Position numbers and translations under genes: made by a program. Shown in pieces: positions 39,804 to 49,841 of a stretch of 64,000 nt of DNA. The DNA is taken from NCBI RefSeq assembly GCF_000956525.1, contig NZ_JYIW01000026.1, positions 806,001 through 870,000 on the forward strand, in the 5' to 3' direction. The notes below the pieces were generated by a model, which saw only the letters and a list, made by a program, of their open reading frames with translations, did no database searches and was not told the origin of the DNA. Positions within the stretch are counted from its first letter, which is position 1, and the number at the start of each line of letters is the position of its first letter. This DNA comes from Microbacterium oxydans. GTDB taxonomy: Bacteria > Actinomycetota > Actinomycetes > Actinomycetales > Microbacteriaceae.

Positions 39804-40183
39804 CCGATGACGACGCGTCGAATCCGTGGGCAAAGATCATCGGCCCCTGCTACACGACGACGAGTCTTGCGCGAGCCCTCGGGTGGACGGAAGCCAAGGT
39901 CACCGCGGCTGGCGAGACGCTGCGGCTCCTTGCGCTCGAGACAGATGATGGTGTGACGCTGTACCCCGCATTCCAGCTCCACAATGGTCGCGTTGTGGAC
40001 GGACTGAGTGACGTCCTGGCAGTTCTGCAGACAGGGACCGCAGGCCACTGGACCTGGGCACAGTGGCTGAACACCGCGCTTCCCGACGAAGACGTGCCGC
40101 GCGCCATCGACGCGCTGCGTGCGGGGCGCCTCGACGAGGTGCTGAGGGATGCCGAGCATGACGCCTGGGCGTGGCGTTCATGA
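39800..40183 (+). CDS. Small MbcA/Xre-antitoxin-like protein coupled to the phosphoesterase
   Basis: Protein of 127 aa, translated from an ATGA overlap with the phosphoesterase. The pattern YTTTSLARALGWTEAKV, then LYPAFQL...GRVVDGLSDVL and WTWAQWLNTAL with a final LRAGRLDEVLRDAE resembles the C-terminal half of MbcA/ParS-like antitoxins that normally pair with RES toxins. No RES gene is adjacent; its partner here is a phosphoesterase. The similarity is by motif order only, so the antitoxin label is tentative. Confidence 0.5.
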   Translation: MTDDDASNPWAKIIGPCYTTTSLARALGWTEAKVTAAGETLRLLALETDDGVTLYPAFQLHNGRVVDGLSDVLAVLQTGTAGHWTWAQWLNTALPDEDVPRAIDALRAGRLDEVLRDAEHDAWAWRS

Positions 40184-40440
40184 TGCGTCGACGCGGCGGT
40201 CCCTGCGACGCGGGCGCAGCCCTGGCAGCTCAGGTGACCTGATGCCTTTTCGATACGGCAGCCCCATCGGATCGCGGTTCCTCACCGCCAGGCGGTCGAT
40301 CTCTGAGGCACGCTATGGATAGCTAGCCTGAGCCCTCGGAGCAGTCCGCACGAACACCACGCGGATGCCCGTCGGTCAACCTCAGCTCGGTCGCAGTGCC
40401 AATGACCACGGCACGGATCCGCCGGCGACCGAACAGCTCG

Positions 40441-40848
40441 TCAGACGAGTTCGCTCACCAGCTGCTCGATTCGCGCCTTGATGTCGTCACGGATGGGGCG
40501 CACAGCGTCGATGCCCTGGCCGGCGGGGTCGTCGAGCTTCCAGTCCTCGTAGCGCTTGCCGGGGAAGAACGGGCACGCGTCGCCGCATCCCATCGTGATG
40601 ACGACGTCGGAGGCCTGCACGGCCTCGGTCGTCAGGATCTTGGGCTGCTCGGCGGTGATGTCGATCCCGAGTTCATTCATCGCTTCGACGGCGGTCGGGT
40701 TGATCTGGTCGGCGGGCATGGAGCCGGCGGAGCGGACTTCGATGCGGTCGCCGGCGATATCGCGGAGAAAGCCTGCGGCCATCTGCGAGCGTCCGGCGTT
40801 GTGGACGCAGACGAAGAGAACGGAGGGCTTGGTGGTCGTGTCAGTCAT
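40441..40848 (-). CDS. arsC: Arsenate reductase, low-molecular-weight phosphatase type
   Basis: Reduces arsenate to arsenite, most likely with thioredoxin since trxA and trxB are in the same operon. 135 aa. The P-loop is CVHNAGRSQMA. A downstream Cys pair of the usual spacing is less clear; GCGDACPFFPGKRYEDW contains two Cys residues typical of actinobacterial ArsC proteins. Last gene of the minus-strand operon trxB-trxA-acr3-arsRC-arsC, 25 bp after the fusion gene, with a GGAGC ribosome site. Confidence 0.9.
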   Translation of the reverse strand: MTDTTTKPSVLFVCVHNAGRSQMAAGFLRDIAGDRIEVRSAGSMPADQINPTAVEAMNELGIDITAEQPKILTTEAVQASDVVITMGCGDACPFFPGKRYEDWKLDDPAGQGIDAVRPIRDDIKARIEQLVSELV

Positions 40849-40873
40849 GGTTGCTCCTGGTGCGAGGGGTTGG

Positions 40874-41866
40874 TCAGGGGAGAAGGTCTTCGACGAGCGC
40901 GCGCACGCGGCCGGCGATGTCGTCACGGATGGCTTCGACACCGTCACGCGATGCGAGAGCAGGATCGCCGACTGCCCAGTCGTCGTAACGGACGCCGGGG
41001 ATGATCGGGCAGACATCTCCGCAGCCCATCGTGATGACGACGTCCGCCGCACGGACGGCATCATCGGTGAGCGGCTTCGGAAAGCGCTCGACGGCAGCGT
41101 CACCTTCGATCTCGGCGAGAATCGACCGGACGTGAGGATGGATGACGTCGGCAGGAGCCGATCCTGCCGAGCGAGCCACGACCTTGCCGCCCGCCAGCTT
41201 GTTGACGAGCGCGGCGGCGAGCTGCGAACGCCCCGCGTTGGCGACACAGACGAAGAGCACCTGGGGCACAGCAGAGTCGCGGTCCCGTGTGAGGTCGGCG
41301 AGTCGCTGACGTGCGAAGCGTTCGGTCAGTGGCACGAGTGCTGAGGTGACTCGCGCGGTGCGGGCGAGGGCGGTGTAGGACTCGCGGACGATGGTGAGCA
41401 CGACATTGGGATCGAGCTCGGGGACTTCTGCTGCGAGTTCATCTGCGAGATGGGTCACCCGCGCGTCGAAGTCGGGCCGCGGCTCATCGCGGCCGTCAGA
41501 GACACTCCACGGTGCGAGCGTCGCGGGCGCGAAGGATTCCAGCAGGGCCGTGACGGCGCTGCGCAGGTTCGGGTTGATCCGATACCAGACCCAGGTTCCA
41601 CGCCGCTCCGAGGTGAGGACATCGACGTCCTTGAGCACCTTCAGATGGTGAGAGACCGTCGGCTGGGAAACCTCGGCGAGCTCGGCGAGATCGCAGACGC
41701 ACGACTCCCCTCGAGGGTCGGATGCGATGGCAGACAGCATCCGAAGACGGAGCGGATCCGACAGCGCCTTCAGAGTAGAGGCAACCGAGGTGGCCGCATC
41801 GACGCCGATTGCGTGGCTGGCGACGGGACTGCAGGTGTCACCCTGGGTGGTCAGCACGGCGTTCAT
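40874..41866 (-). CDS. ArsR regulator fused to arsenate reductase
   Basis: Fusion protein of 330 aa. Residues ~25-115 are an ArsR winged helix with the metalloid-binding pair in ESCVCDLAE and the recognition helix VSQPTVSHHLKVLK. Residues ~130-195 form a helical linker. Residues ~200-330 are an ArsC domain with P-loop CVANAGRSQLA and GCGDVCPIIPGVRYDDW. Sensing of arsenite and reduction of arsenate are thus in one chain. Located 2 bp downstream of acr3, and a second such fusion lies at 52300-53256. Confidence 0.9.
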   Translation of the reverse strand: MNAVLTTQGDTCSPVASHAIGVDAATSVASTLKALSDPLRLRMLSAIASDPRGESCVCDLAELAEVSQPTVSHHLKVLKDVDVLTSERRGTWVWYRINPNLRSAVTALLESFAPATLAPWSVSDGRDEPRPDFDARVTHLADELAAEVPELDPNVVLTIVRESYTALARTARVTSALVPLTERFARQRLADLTRDRDSAVPQVLFVCVANAGRSQLAAALVNKLAGGKVVARSAGSAPADVIHPHVRSILAEIEGDAAVERFPKPLTDDAVRAADVVITMGCGDVCPIIPGVRYDDWAVGDPALASRDGVEAIRDDIAGRVRALVEDLLP

Positions 41867-41868
41867 GT

Positions 41869-42963
41869 CTACATCCTTTCAGCGGTGAATGGATCGGTGT
41901 GGAACCAGCGTCGGGCTGCCCAGAGAGAGACATAGACGAGTCCGACGAGAACAGGAACTTCGATGAGCGGGCCGACGACCCCGGCAAGGGCCTGGCCGGA
42001 GGTCGCGCCGAAGGTGCCGATGGCGACGGCGATGGCGAGCTCGAAGTTGTTGCCCGCTGCGGTGAATGCCAGCGTCGACGAGCGTGCGTATCCGAGCCCC
42101 AGCGCCTTGCCGGTGAAGAGGCCGATAAACCACATGATCCCGAAGTACGCCAGCAATGGGAGTGCGATCCGAGCGACGTCCCAGGGGCGGCTGGTGACCT
42201 GTTCGCCCTGGAGCGCGAACAGCAGCACGATGGTGAAGAGGAGACCGTAGAGGGCCCAGGGTCCGATCTTCGGGAGGAAGCGGTCTTCGTACCAGTCGCG
42301 TCCCTTCGTCCGCTCCCCGATGAAGCGGGAGGCGAATCCGGCGACGAGGGGTATGCCGAGGAAGATCAGCACGTTCAGCGCGATCTGCCAGACCGAGATC
42401 TCGAGGCCTTGGGAGTCGAGCCCGAGCCAGCCGGGGAGAACCGTCAAGTAGAACCAGCCGAGCAGCGAGAAGGCGATGACCTGGAACACCGAGTTGATGG
42501 CGACGAGCACTGCCGCGGCTTCCCGGTCACCACACGCGAGGTCATTCCAGATGACGACCATGGCGATGCAGCGGGCGAGGCCGACGATGATGAGCCCGGT
42601 GCGGTACTCAGGTAGGTCCGGGAGGAGAGCCCAGGCGAGAACGAACATGAGCGCCGGTCCGACGAGCCAGTTGAGCACCAGGGAGGAGATGAGCAGCTTC
42701 TTGTCTCCGGTGACCGCGGCGACCTTGTCGTAGCGGACCTTGGCGAGAACCGGGTACATCATCACCAGTAGGCCGAGGGCGATGGGAATCGAGATTCCAC
42801 CGACCTCGAGGTCGGCTAGGAGACCGGAGACTCCGGGGATGAAGCGACCGATGACGATGCCGCCGACCATGGCGAGACCGATCCAGAGCGGCAACCAGCG
42901 GTCGAGGGTCGACAGACGACGCGTTGTGGTCGGGACGGTAGTGGGTGCGGTGGCGGTGCTCAT
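41869..42963 (-). CDS. acr3: Arsenite efflux permease Acr3
   Basis: Ten-helix BART-superfamily membrane carrier of 364 aa that exports arsenite driven by the proton-motive force. The signature WNDLACGDREAAAVLVAINS and the functional Cys in LARCIAMVVIWND are present. ATG at 42963 overlaps the trxA stop (ATGA). It is the efflux step of the operon. Confidence 0.95.
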   Translation of the reverse strand: MSTATAPTTVPTTTRRLSTLDRWLPLWIGLAMVGGIVIGRFIPGVSGLLADLEVGGISIPIALGLLVMMYPVLAKVRYDKVAAVTGDKKLLISSLVLNWLVGPALMFVLAWALLPDLPEYRTGLIIVGLARCIAMVVIWNDLACGDREAAAVLVAINSVFQVIAFSLLGWFYLTVLPGWLGLDSQGLEISVWQIALNVLIFLGIPLVAGFASRFIGERTKGRDWYEDRFLPKIGPWALYGLLFTIVLLFALQGEQVTSRPWDVARIALPLLAYFGIMWFIGLFTGKALGLGYARSSTLAFTAAGNNFELAIAVAIGTFGATSGQALAGVVGPLIEVPVLVGLVYVSLWAARRWFHTDPFTAERM

Positions 42964-43282
42964 GCGAGGAGAGCCTCCATCTTCGTGGCGATGATGGGCT
43001 TCGGGTGGGCGCCGATGAGTGTCTCGACCCGCGTGCCTCCCGTGTAGAACCCGAGGGTGGGAATGGACGTGACACCGACTGCGGTGACCGTCTCAGGGTT
43101 CAGGTCGGCGTCGAGCTTGACGATCTTCACACGGCCGTCGTATTCGGCGGCGAGCTGATCCAAGAGGGGTGCGACCTGCTTGCACGGCCCGCACCAGGTG
43201 GCCCAGATGTCGACGACGACGGGGATCTCGGAGTCGATGACCTCGGCCTGGAAGGTGGCATCGGTGACAGTGATGGGCGCGC

Positions 43283-43286
<4 letters not shown>
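42960..43286 (-). CDS. trxA: Thioredoxin
   Basis: Protein of 108 aa with the classic active site WCGPCKQ and cis-Pro in SIPTLGFY. Most likely the dedicated electron donor for the ArsC enzymes of this operon rather than the housekeeping thioredoxin. Overlaps both neighbours by 4 bp. Confidence 0.95.
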
Positions 43287-44331
<1,045 letters not shown>

Positions 44332-44386
44332 GCACAGATCCTGCAGGTGGAGCATTCGAGACAGTTAGGAACCCAGAGGACCCCAG

Positions 44387-44788
44387 ATGACCCAGCCCAA
44401 GACAGTTCTGTTCATATGCAAGCACAATGCGGGGCGCTCCCAGCTCGGCGTCCATCTCCTGACACACATCGGCGATGGGCGACTTGTCGCGACGAGTGCG
44501 GGAATCACCCCAGCCGAGACGATCAACCCAGCCGTCGCGGCAACGCTGCACGAGCTCGGAATCGATACGTCAGCGGCCACGCCCCGGGCCGTGACAGTGG
44601 ATGATCTCAACGCGGCCGATGTCGTGGTCTTGATGAAACCGGGCCTCCCGCTGCCGGGCGCGGTGCGCGGAGAGCTGGTCGAGTGGTCATTTCCGGATCC
44701 CTCGAACTGGGAGGCCGACGGGGTGCGCGAGCTCCGCGACGCCATCGACGCGAAGGTGCGTGGTCTGGCGGCTCGGCTCGTCAGCTAA
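44387..44788 (+). CDS. Second arsenate reductase / low-molecular-weight phosphatase family protein
   Basis: Protein of 133 aa with the P-loop CKHNAGRSQLG and a C-terminal Asp/Pro pair in WSFPDPSNWEADG like low-molecular-weight tyrosine phosphatases. It lacks the GCGDxCP segment of the other ArsC domains here, so it is a different branch, probably mycothiol- or Trx-linked. It stands alone, divergent from trxB, and is preceded by a PHO-box-like repeat, so it may be induced by phosphate starvation. Confidence 0.8.
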   Translation: MTQPKTVLFICKHNAGRSQLGVHLLTHIGDGRLVATSAGITPAETINPAVAATLHELGIDTSAATPRAVTVDDLNAADVVVLMKPGLPLPGAVRGELVEWSFPDPSNWEADGVRELRDAIDAKVRGLAARLVS

Positions 44789-44797
44789 GTGCTGAGA

Positions 44798-44824
44798 GGT
44801 GGGGCTCGGTTCGGGAGCCCCACC
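44798..44824. terminator. Bidirectional terminator
   Basis: GGTGGGGCTC (44798-44807), loop GGTTCGG, GAGCCCCACC (44815-44824): a perfect 10-bp stem between the convergent arsC and flavoprotein stop codons. Confidence 0.8.
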
Positions 44825-44839
44825 CCTCATGAGTTGCAA

Positions 44840-46144
44840 TCAGCCGACAGTGACAGGCCGCGCGCCGATCTGCAGGGTCTGGGGAGCCGCGCAGCAGCTA
44901 CCCGCATTGTCATCGAAGGCACCGGATCCACCGCACACACCAGTGTCAGGGAGAGAGAGTTCGTTGCGTGCCGCCGCCTCGTGGTCGCCAGCGAGGTGCG
45001 CTGCGACGCTACGGACCTGCTCGAAACCAGTCAACGCGAGGAACGTTGGGGCTCGCCCGTAGGACTTCACTCCGACGATGAAGAACCCTTGCTCCGGCTG
45101 CGCCAGTTCTCTCGCTCCCGTCGCCGACACCGATCCGCAGGAGTGGATATTCGGGTCGATCTCGGAAGCGATGCCTGTGACCGCCTCGAGAGTGGGATCG
45201 AGGTCGATCCTGAGCTCTCGCAGCATCCCGCTGTCAGGGCGGAAGCCCGTGAGTGCGAATACGCGCCCGACATTCGTCACCTCGCGCCCATCTTCGGCGA
45301 CGAGTGTCAAACCATCGACTCCGTGCTGGAACTCGGCGACACGGAACCCCGTCACCAGGTCGACGACCCCCTCGTCGATCACCTTGCGGGCGCGGGAACC
45401 GAGCGCGGCACGCTCCGGCAGCTCGTCCCCGATTCCGCCACCGAAGACGTTCGCGGCGCTCCCCCTGCGCAGCAGCCAAGTCACGCGCGTTCCCGGCGAC
45501 CGGCGGGCCACCTCACTCAGACGCAGCACGGCATGCGTGGCTGAGTGCCCCGCACCGACCACCACGACGTGCGAACCGGCGAGGTCCGACACGTCGGATG
45601 GGATGCGGTACGAAATCAGATCGGACGCCGCGGCTTCGCCGGGGGCCGGGAACCCATCCGCCCCGGCGGGATTCGGCAGGCCCCAGGTGCCACTGGCATC
45701 GATGACCGCGCGGGCGAGGAGGCGGGATTCGTTGCCCGCGGCATCTACGGTGTGGACGACGAACGGCTGGCTCCGGCGGCCTGCGTCGACGACTTTGTCG
45801 CGGCCCTGGCGGGCGACTCCGGTGACAGTCGTCGCGTAGCGGATCCGCTCGCCCAGGACATCCGCGAGTGGCATCAGGTAGTCGCTGACCCACTGCGCGC
45901 CGGTCGGATACCCCGAGTCGGGTGCGCTCCACCCCGTGGGCTCGAGCAGGCGGCGCGCAGCGGCGTCCGTGAGTTCTGGCCACGCTGAGAACAAGCGCAC
46001 GTGTCCCCACTCGGAGACTGCAGCTGCTGGGCCGTGCCCGCGCTCGACGACGAGGACATTCTCGTCGCGTTCGACCAAGTGTGCCGCTGCGGCGAGGCCC
46101 TGCGGCCCTGCTCCGATGACGACGACGGGAAGCTCAGACATCAC
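44840..46144 (-). CDS. FAD/NAD(P)-binding flavoprotein of arsenic operons, Cys-rich tail
   Basis: Protein of 434 aa. The N-terminal FAD-binding GAGPQGLAAAAHL and central NAD(P)-binding VVVGAGHSATHAVLRL give the two-nucleotide-fold layout of flavin monooxygenase-like enzymes. The tail holds four Cys in VCGGSGAFDDNAGSCCAAP, which is not needed for that fold and could bind arsenic. ArsO-type flavoproteins are often found in ars operons; the reaction is not firmly known. It is divergent from arsR with operator-like repeats between them. Confidence 0.75.
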   Translation of the reverse strand: MMSELPVVVIGAGPQGLAAAAHLVERDENVLVVERGHGPAAAVSEWGHVRLFSAWPELTDAAARRLLEPTGWSAPDSGYPTGAQWVSDYLMPLADVLGERIRYATTVTGVARQGRDKVVDAGRRSQPFVVHTVDAAGNESRLLARAVIDASGTWGLPNPAGADGFPAPGEAAASDLISYRIPSDVSDLAGSHVVVVGAGHSATHAVLRLSEVARRSPGTRVTWLLRRGSAANVFGGGIGDELPERAALGSRARKVIDEGVVDLVTGFRVAEFQHGVDGLTLVAEDGREVTNVGRVFALTGFRPDSGMLRELRIDLDPTLEAVTGIASEIDPNIHSCGSVSATGARELAQPEQGFFIVGVKSYGRAPTFLALTGFEQVRSVAAHLAGDHEAAARNELSLPDTGVCGGSGAFDDNAGSCCAAPQTLQIGARPVTVG

Positions 46145-46163
46145 ATCTCCTCAAATCGAAAAA

Positions 46164-46207
46164 CTTCAATATGAAGACTGTCGCCTATCTATCGAAGATT
46201 GTCAATA
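46164..46207. promoter_or_regulatory. ArsR operator region between flavoprotein and arsR
   Basis: Contains the inverted repeat CTTCAATATGAAG (46164-46176) and the site ATCGAAGATTGTCAATA (46191-46207). The second recurs before trxB at 44268-44284. Both AT-rich sites stand out from the high-GC surroundings. Confidence 0.55.
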
Positions 46208-46224
46208 CGTGCCAGACTAGTCGC

Positions 46225-46566
46225 GTGAGCTTGCCAACGACAATCGAATCGACCAGCTGCTGCGTCCCGCCAATCACCCCCTCCATGACCGTCGCGGATG
46301 CCGAGCGGGTTGCACGCGTGTTCAAGGCGCTCGGCGATCCAACGCGGGTGAGGCTCCTGTCTCTCATCGCCGCCGGGGCTGGCGGCGAGGCGTGCATTTG
46401 CGATCTGACCGAGCCCGTGGGGCTTTCGCAGGGCACGGTGTCGCACCACATGAAGCTCCTCGCCGACGCTGGCCTCGTCACGCGTGAACAGCGCGGCAAG
46501 TGGGCGTACTTCGCTCTCAACGGCGACGCGATGGATGCCGCTGCCGACTCTCTCCGCGCGGTGTGA
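46225..46566 (+). CDS. arsR: ArsR/SmtB-family arsenite-responsive repressor
   Basis: Protein of 113 aa. The metalloid site is EACICDLTE; an extra Cys pair (TSCC) lies near the N-terminus. The recognition helix is LSQGTVSHHMKLL and the wing is REQRGKWAYFAL. GTG at 46225 is preferred because it begins the conserved region; the message may be leaderless as no ribosome site is seen. Its stop overlaps the start of the MFS gene (GTGTGA), so regulator and exporter are co-expressed. Confidence 0.9.
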   Translation: MSLPTTIESTSCCVPPITPSMTVADAERVARVFKALGDPTRVRLLSLIAAGAGGEACICDLTEPVGLSQGTVSHHMKLLADAGLVTREQRGKWAYFALNGDAMDAAADSLRAV

Positions 46567-47738
46567 CCTCAGCGAGTGCCCCTTCGCCACACCTGGGCGG
46601 CCGGCTAGCCGCGCTGTCGGTGGGGCAGGTCATCAGTTGGGGAATCCTGTTCTATGCGCTGATCGTCGCCTCTCCCGCGGTCGCGGATGACACCGGGTGG
46701 CCGGTGGCCCTGGTCACGCTGTCGTTCTCGTCGGGCCTGGTCGCCTCCGCTGTCGCTGGCGTTTTCGTCGGGAAATGGCTCGACGAGCGGGGGCCGCGCC
46801 TCATCATGACTGTTGGCAGCGTCGTCGGCCCGCTCGGCGTCGTGCTCGTCGCTCTCGCACCGAACCTTGCAGTCTTCACAGTGGGGTGGGTCATCGCGGG
46901 ACTCGCACAATCGGCAGTGCTCTACCAGGCGGCGTTCACTGTCATCGCTCGCCGGTACGGCGCTCGACGCCGCGGGGCGATGACGATCTTGACATTGGCC
47001 GGCGGGCTCGCATCGACGATCTTCGCCCCGATTGTCGCCGGACTCCTGGGGATAACCGACTGGCGGACCATGTTCCTGATACTCGCCAGCTTCCTGCTTC
47101 TCACCACCGCGCCGCTGCACTGGTTCAGCCTGGAGCGCACCTGGTCACCTGTTCGCCACGACGACGCCGCAGAGGTTCACACGGTGAGCACGGTCGTGCG
47201 CACCCGACGATTCTGGATGCTCGAGCTCTCCATGTTCACCCTGGCTGCTGCGCTCTTCAGCGTGACCCTCGCGCTCATCCCGCTCTTCACCGAGAAGGGC
47301 ATGAGCTATGAACTCGCCGCGTGGGCCCTCGGGCTCCTCGGCGCCGGTCAGGTGATCGGGCGACTCCTCTACGTCGCCGTCCCGCACACTGCCCCACCAT
47401 GGGTTCCCCTCACGGTGACCGCCGGCCTCAGCGTCATCTCTCTCACCTTGCTGTCCCTGATTCCCGGGCCTCCGTGGCTGCTGATCTCCATAGGTATCGC
47501 TGCGGGTGCCGTGCGAGGTGCTCAGACACTTGTCCAGGGTTCCGCCGTCGCGGATCGCTGGGGCACCCAGAACTACGGCGCCATCAACGGGATCTTCGCT
47601 GCTCCGATCACGCTCGTCGGGGCGTTCGGCCCGGCACTCGGTCCGCTTCTCGCAGTAGCCACCGGTTCGTACTCCGCCATGGCCCTCATCGCCGTCGGGC
47701 TCGCTGCGATCTCGCTCGCGTTCGCTCGGTTCTCCTAG
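46563..47738 (+). CDS. MFS transporter of the arsenic island
   Basis: Major-facilitator protein of 391 aa with 12 hydrophobic segments; the loop-2 motif GKWLDERGPRLIM is conserved. GTG start at 46563 overlaps the arsR stop. MFS proteins linked to arsR export organic or inorganic arsenicals in several bacteria (ArsJ needs a partner GAPDH, which is absent here), so the substrate is left open. Confidence 0.8.
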   Translation: MTSASAPSPHLGGRLAALSVGQVISWGILFYALIVASPAVADDTGWPVALVTLSFSSGLVASAVAGVFVGKWLDERGPRLIMTVGSVVGPLGVVLVALAPNLAVFTVGWVIAGLAQSAVLYQAAFTVIARRYGARRRGAMTILTLAGGLASTIFAPIVAGLLGITDWRTMFLILASFLLLTTAPLHWFSLERTWSPVRHDDAAEVHTVSTVVRTRRFWMLELSMFTLAAALFSVTLALIPLFTEKGMSYELAAWALGLLGAGQVIGRLLYVAVPHTAPPWVPLTVTAGLSVISLTLLSLIPGPPWLLISIGIAAGAVRGAQTLVQGSAVADRWGTQNYGAINGIFAAPITLVGAFGPALGPLLAVATGSYSAMALIAVGLAAISLAFARFS

Positions 47739-47786
47739 CGGTCAGCCGAGTGCTTGCCGGCGATGCGCGGGAGTTCTTCCGAGTCC

Positions 47787-47808
47787 GTTAACCTCACGTT
47801 CACATAGA
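47787..47808 (+). promoter_or_regulatory. PHO-box-like direct repeat before pstS
   Basis: GTTAACCTCAC followed by GTTCACATAGA: two 11-bp units each 6/7 to the GTTCACC core. Located 90 bp upstream of the pstS start, a normal place for PhoP activation of pst operons. Confidence 0.6.
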
Positions 47809-47827
47809 TGACCTTCTATCAATACGT

Positions 47828-47849
47828 CGAATAGATCACCATCTATTCG
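47828..47849. promoter_or_regulatory. Inverted repeat in the pstS promoter region
   Basis: Arms CGAATAGAT (47828-47836) and ATCTATTCG (47841-47849) with a 4-bp spacer, a perfect 9-bp dyad. A weaker ATAGA/TCTAT version lies at 47804-47819, 27 bp upstream. Different in sequence from the PHO box, so a second regulator may act here. Confidence 0.5.
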
Positions 47850-47898
47850 AGGCGGTCTATCGGCCGCCTGTCACGAGTCTGAGATGAAGGAAGCAATC

Positions 47899-48861
47899 GT
47901 GCGAAAGACCACAGCAAAGATCTTCGCCTCCACAGCATTGGTCATCGGCGTACTCGCGCTGAGCGCCTGTGGTGGACAGCCGAGCGCAGGCGAATCTGCC
48001 GGTTCCGGCGGAGGAGCAGGCGGCTTGACCGGTTCCGTGAACACGGACGGTTCGTCGACCGTCGGCCCGCTCACCGAAGCCGCTGCGGACCTGTTCCGCG
48101 ACGAAGAGGCAGGCGTCAACGTCTCCGTCGCCACCTCTGGCACCGGCGGAGGGTTCAAGACCTTCTGCGCGGGGGAAACGGATATCTCGAACGCCTCGCG
48201 TCCGATCAAGGATGAAGAAGCCGCTGAATGCGAGGCCGCTGGCATCGAGTACACCGAGATCATCGCGGCGAACGACGGTCTCTCGGTGATCGTGAACCCG
48301 GAGAACGACTGGGCAGAGGACCTCTCGGTCGAACAGCTCAACACGATCTGGGGGCCGGAGGCTGAAGGCAAGATCACCAACTGGAACCAGGTCGACCCGA
48401 GCTTCCCCGATCAGCCCATCGTCCTGTTCGGTGCCGGCACCGACTCGGGCACGTTCGACTACTTCACCGAAGAGATCAACGGTGAGGACGGCGCGATCCG
48501 CACCGACTACAGCCCCTCGGAAGACGACAACATCACCATCCAGGGTGTGGCAGGAGACAAGGGCGCCATCGGGTTCCTCGGTCTCAGCTACGTCGAAGAG
48601 AACGAGGGTGTGATCAAGGCCATCGCGGTCGACGGCGTTCTGCCCAGCACCGAGACCGTCCAGGATGGCACCTACACGCCACTCGGACGCCCGCTGTTCA
48701 TCTATGTCAACAACGCCTCCTACGTCGACAAGGAGCCGGTCAAGGCGTTCGTCGACTTCTATGTCGAGAACTCGGCGAAGATCGCCGAGCGCGCCCTCTT
48801 CGTGCCGCTCACCGAAGAGCAGGTCACCACTGCCACCGACGAGCTCGCGTCACTCGGCTGA
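47899..48861 (+). CDS. pstS: Phosphate-binding lipoprotein PstS
   Basis: Periplasm-side substrate-binding lipoprotein of 320 aa. The signal ends at lipobox LALSAC. Phosphate-ligand blocks are present: [36 protein letters not shown] and [15 protein letters not shown] 47899 is preferred over ATG 47884 because AAGGAAG is correctly spaced before it and it gives a short basic signal peptide (RKTTAKIF). PstS proteins discriminate phosphate from arsenate, which is the likely reason for its place in an arsenic island. Confidence 0.94.
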   Translation: MRKTTAKIFASTALVIGVLALSACGGQPSAGESAGSGGGAGGLTGSVNTDGSSTVGPLTEAAADLFRDEEAGVNVSVATSGTGGGFKTFCAGETDISNASRPIKDEEAAECEAAGIEYTEIIAANDGLSVIVNPENDWAEDLSVEQLNTIWGPEAEGKITNWNQVDPSFPDQPIVLFGAGTDSGTFDYFTEEINGEDGAIRTDYSPSEDDNITIQGVAGDKGAIGFLGLSYVEENEGVIKAIAVDGVLPSTETVQDGTYTPLGRPLFIYVNNASYVDKEPVKAFVDFYVENSAKIAERALFVPLTEEQVTTATDELASLG

Positions 48862-48884
48862 GCCGTCAACCAACGACGTCACTC

Positions 48885-49841
48885 ATGACCACCGTCACTG
48901 AGCGGCACGGGGGTCCGGCTACCCGCCGGGCCCCCGCCCCCTCCTCTTCTTTCGCCGGCCGACGTCGGCCCGGTGAGTTCCTCATCAAGCTCGGCCTGCG
49001 TCTGGCCGCGGCCATCACGGTGGTCACGACCGTGGGCATCGTCATCGCGCTCCTCGTCCCGTCGCTGAGCTTCTTCGCCGAGGTCTCACCGTTCGAGTTT
49101 CTCTTCGGGACACGCTGGGCCCCCCGATTCGCGGACGCCTCCTTCGGCGTCCTCCCCCTGGTCACCGCCACCCTGTGGACCACCGTCATCGCCCTCCTCG
49201 TCGCCGTTCCTTTCGGCCTCGGTGCGGCGATCCTCCTCGCGGAGTACGCGAAACCGCGAGTGCGCAAGGTACTCAAGCCCCTGCTGGAGATCCTCGCGGG
49301 TATCCCGACCGTGGTCTACGGGTTCTTCGCCCTCCAGTTCGTGCAGGGCACCGTCCTCCGCGACTGGCTGCAACTCCCCACCGGGGCGTTCAGCGTCCTC
49401 GCCGCCGGCCTCGTCATGGGAGTCATGATCATCCCGACCATCGCTTCCATCGCCGAGGACGCGATGTCTGCTGTCCCCAGCGCGCTCCGTCAGGGAAGTG
49501 CCGCTCTCGGCGCCAACCGCATGCAGACCACTCTCCGCGTGGTCTTCCCGGCCGCGCTGTCTGGCATCGTCGCCGCCGTCGTTCTCGGAATCTCCCGAGC
49601 CGTCGGAGAAACGATGATTGTCGCAATCGCTGCGGGTAGTCAGGCACAGCTCGTGAGCAATCCGCTGGAGCAGGGGCAGACGATGACCGGCTTCATCGCG
49701 AACGCCGCCCTCGGCGATTCCCGCGTCGGAAGCCTCGAGTACAACACCCTCTTCGCTGTCGGACTGCTGTTGTTCCTCATCACACTGCTCATCAACTTCA
49801 TCAGCATCCGATTCGTCCGCCGATTCCGGGAGGCCTACTGA
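48885..49841 (+). CDS. pstC: Phosphate ABC transporter permease PstC
   Basis: Inner-membrane permease of 318 aa with about six hydrophobic segments. The EAA-like loop region PSALRQGSAALGANRMQT is present. Second gene of pstSCAB; the stop codon overlaps the pstA ATG by one base. Confidence 0.95.
   Translation: MTTVTERHGGPATRRAPAPSSSFAGRRRPGEFLIKLGLRLAAAITVVTTVGIVIALLVPSLSFFAEVSPFEFLFGTRWAPRFADASFGVLPLVTATLWTTVIALLVAVPFGLGAAILLAEYAKPRVRKVLKPLLEILAGIPTVVYGFFALQFVQGTVLRDWLQLPTGAFSVLAAGLVMGVMIIPTIASIAEDAMSAVPSALRQGSAALGANRMQTTLRVVFPAALSGIVAAVVLGISRAVGETMIVAIAAGSQAQLVSNPLEQGQTMTGFIANAALGDSRVGSLEYNTLFAVGLLLFLITLLINFISIRFVRRFREAY

Noticed and set aside
46563..47738. ArsJ organoarsenical exporter
   Set aside because: ArsJ works with a neighbouring glyceraldehyde-3-phosphate dehydrogenase, which is absent here, so only a general MFS call is made.
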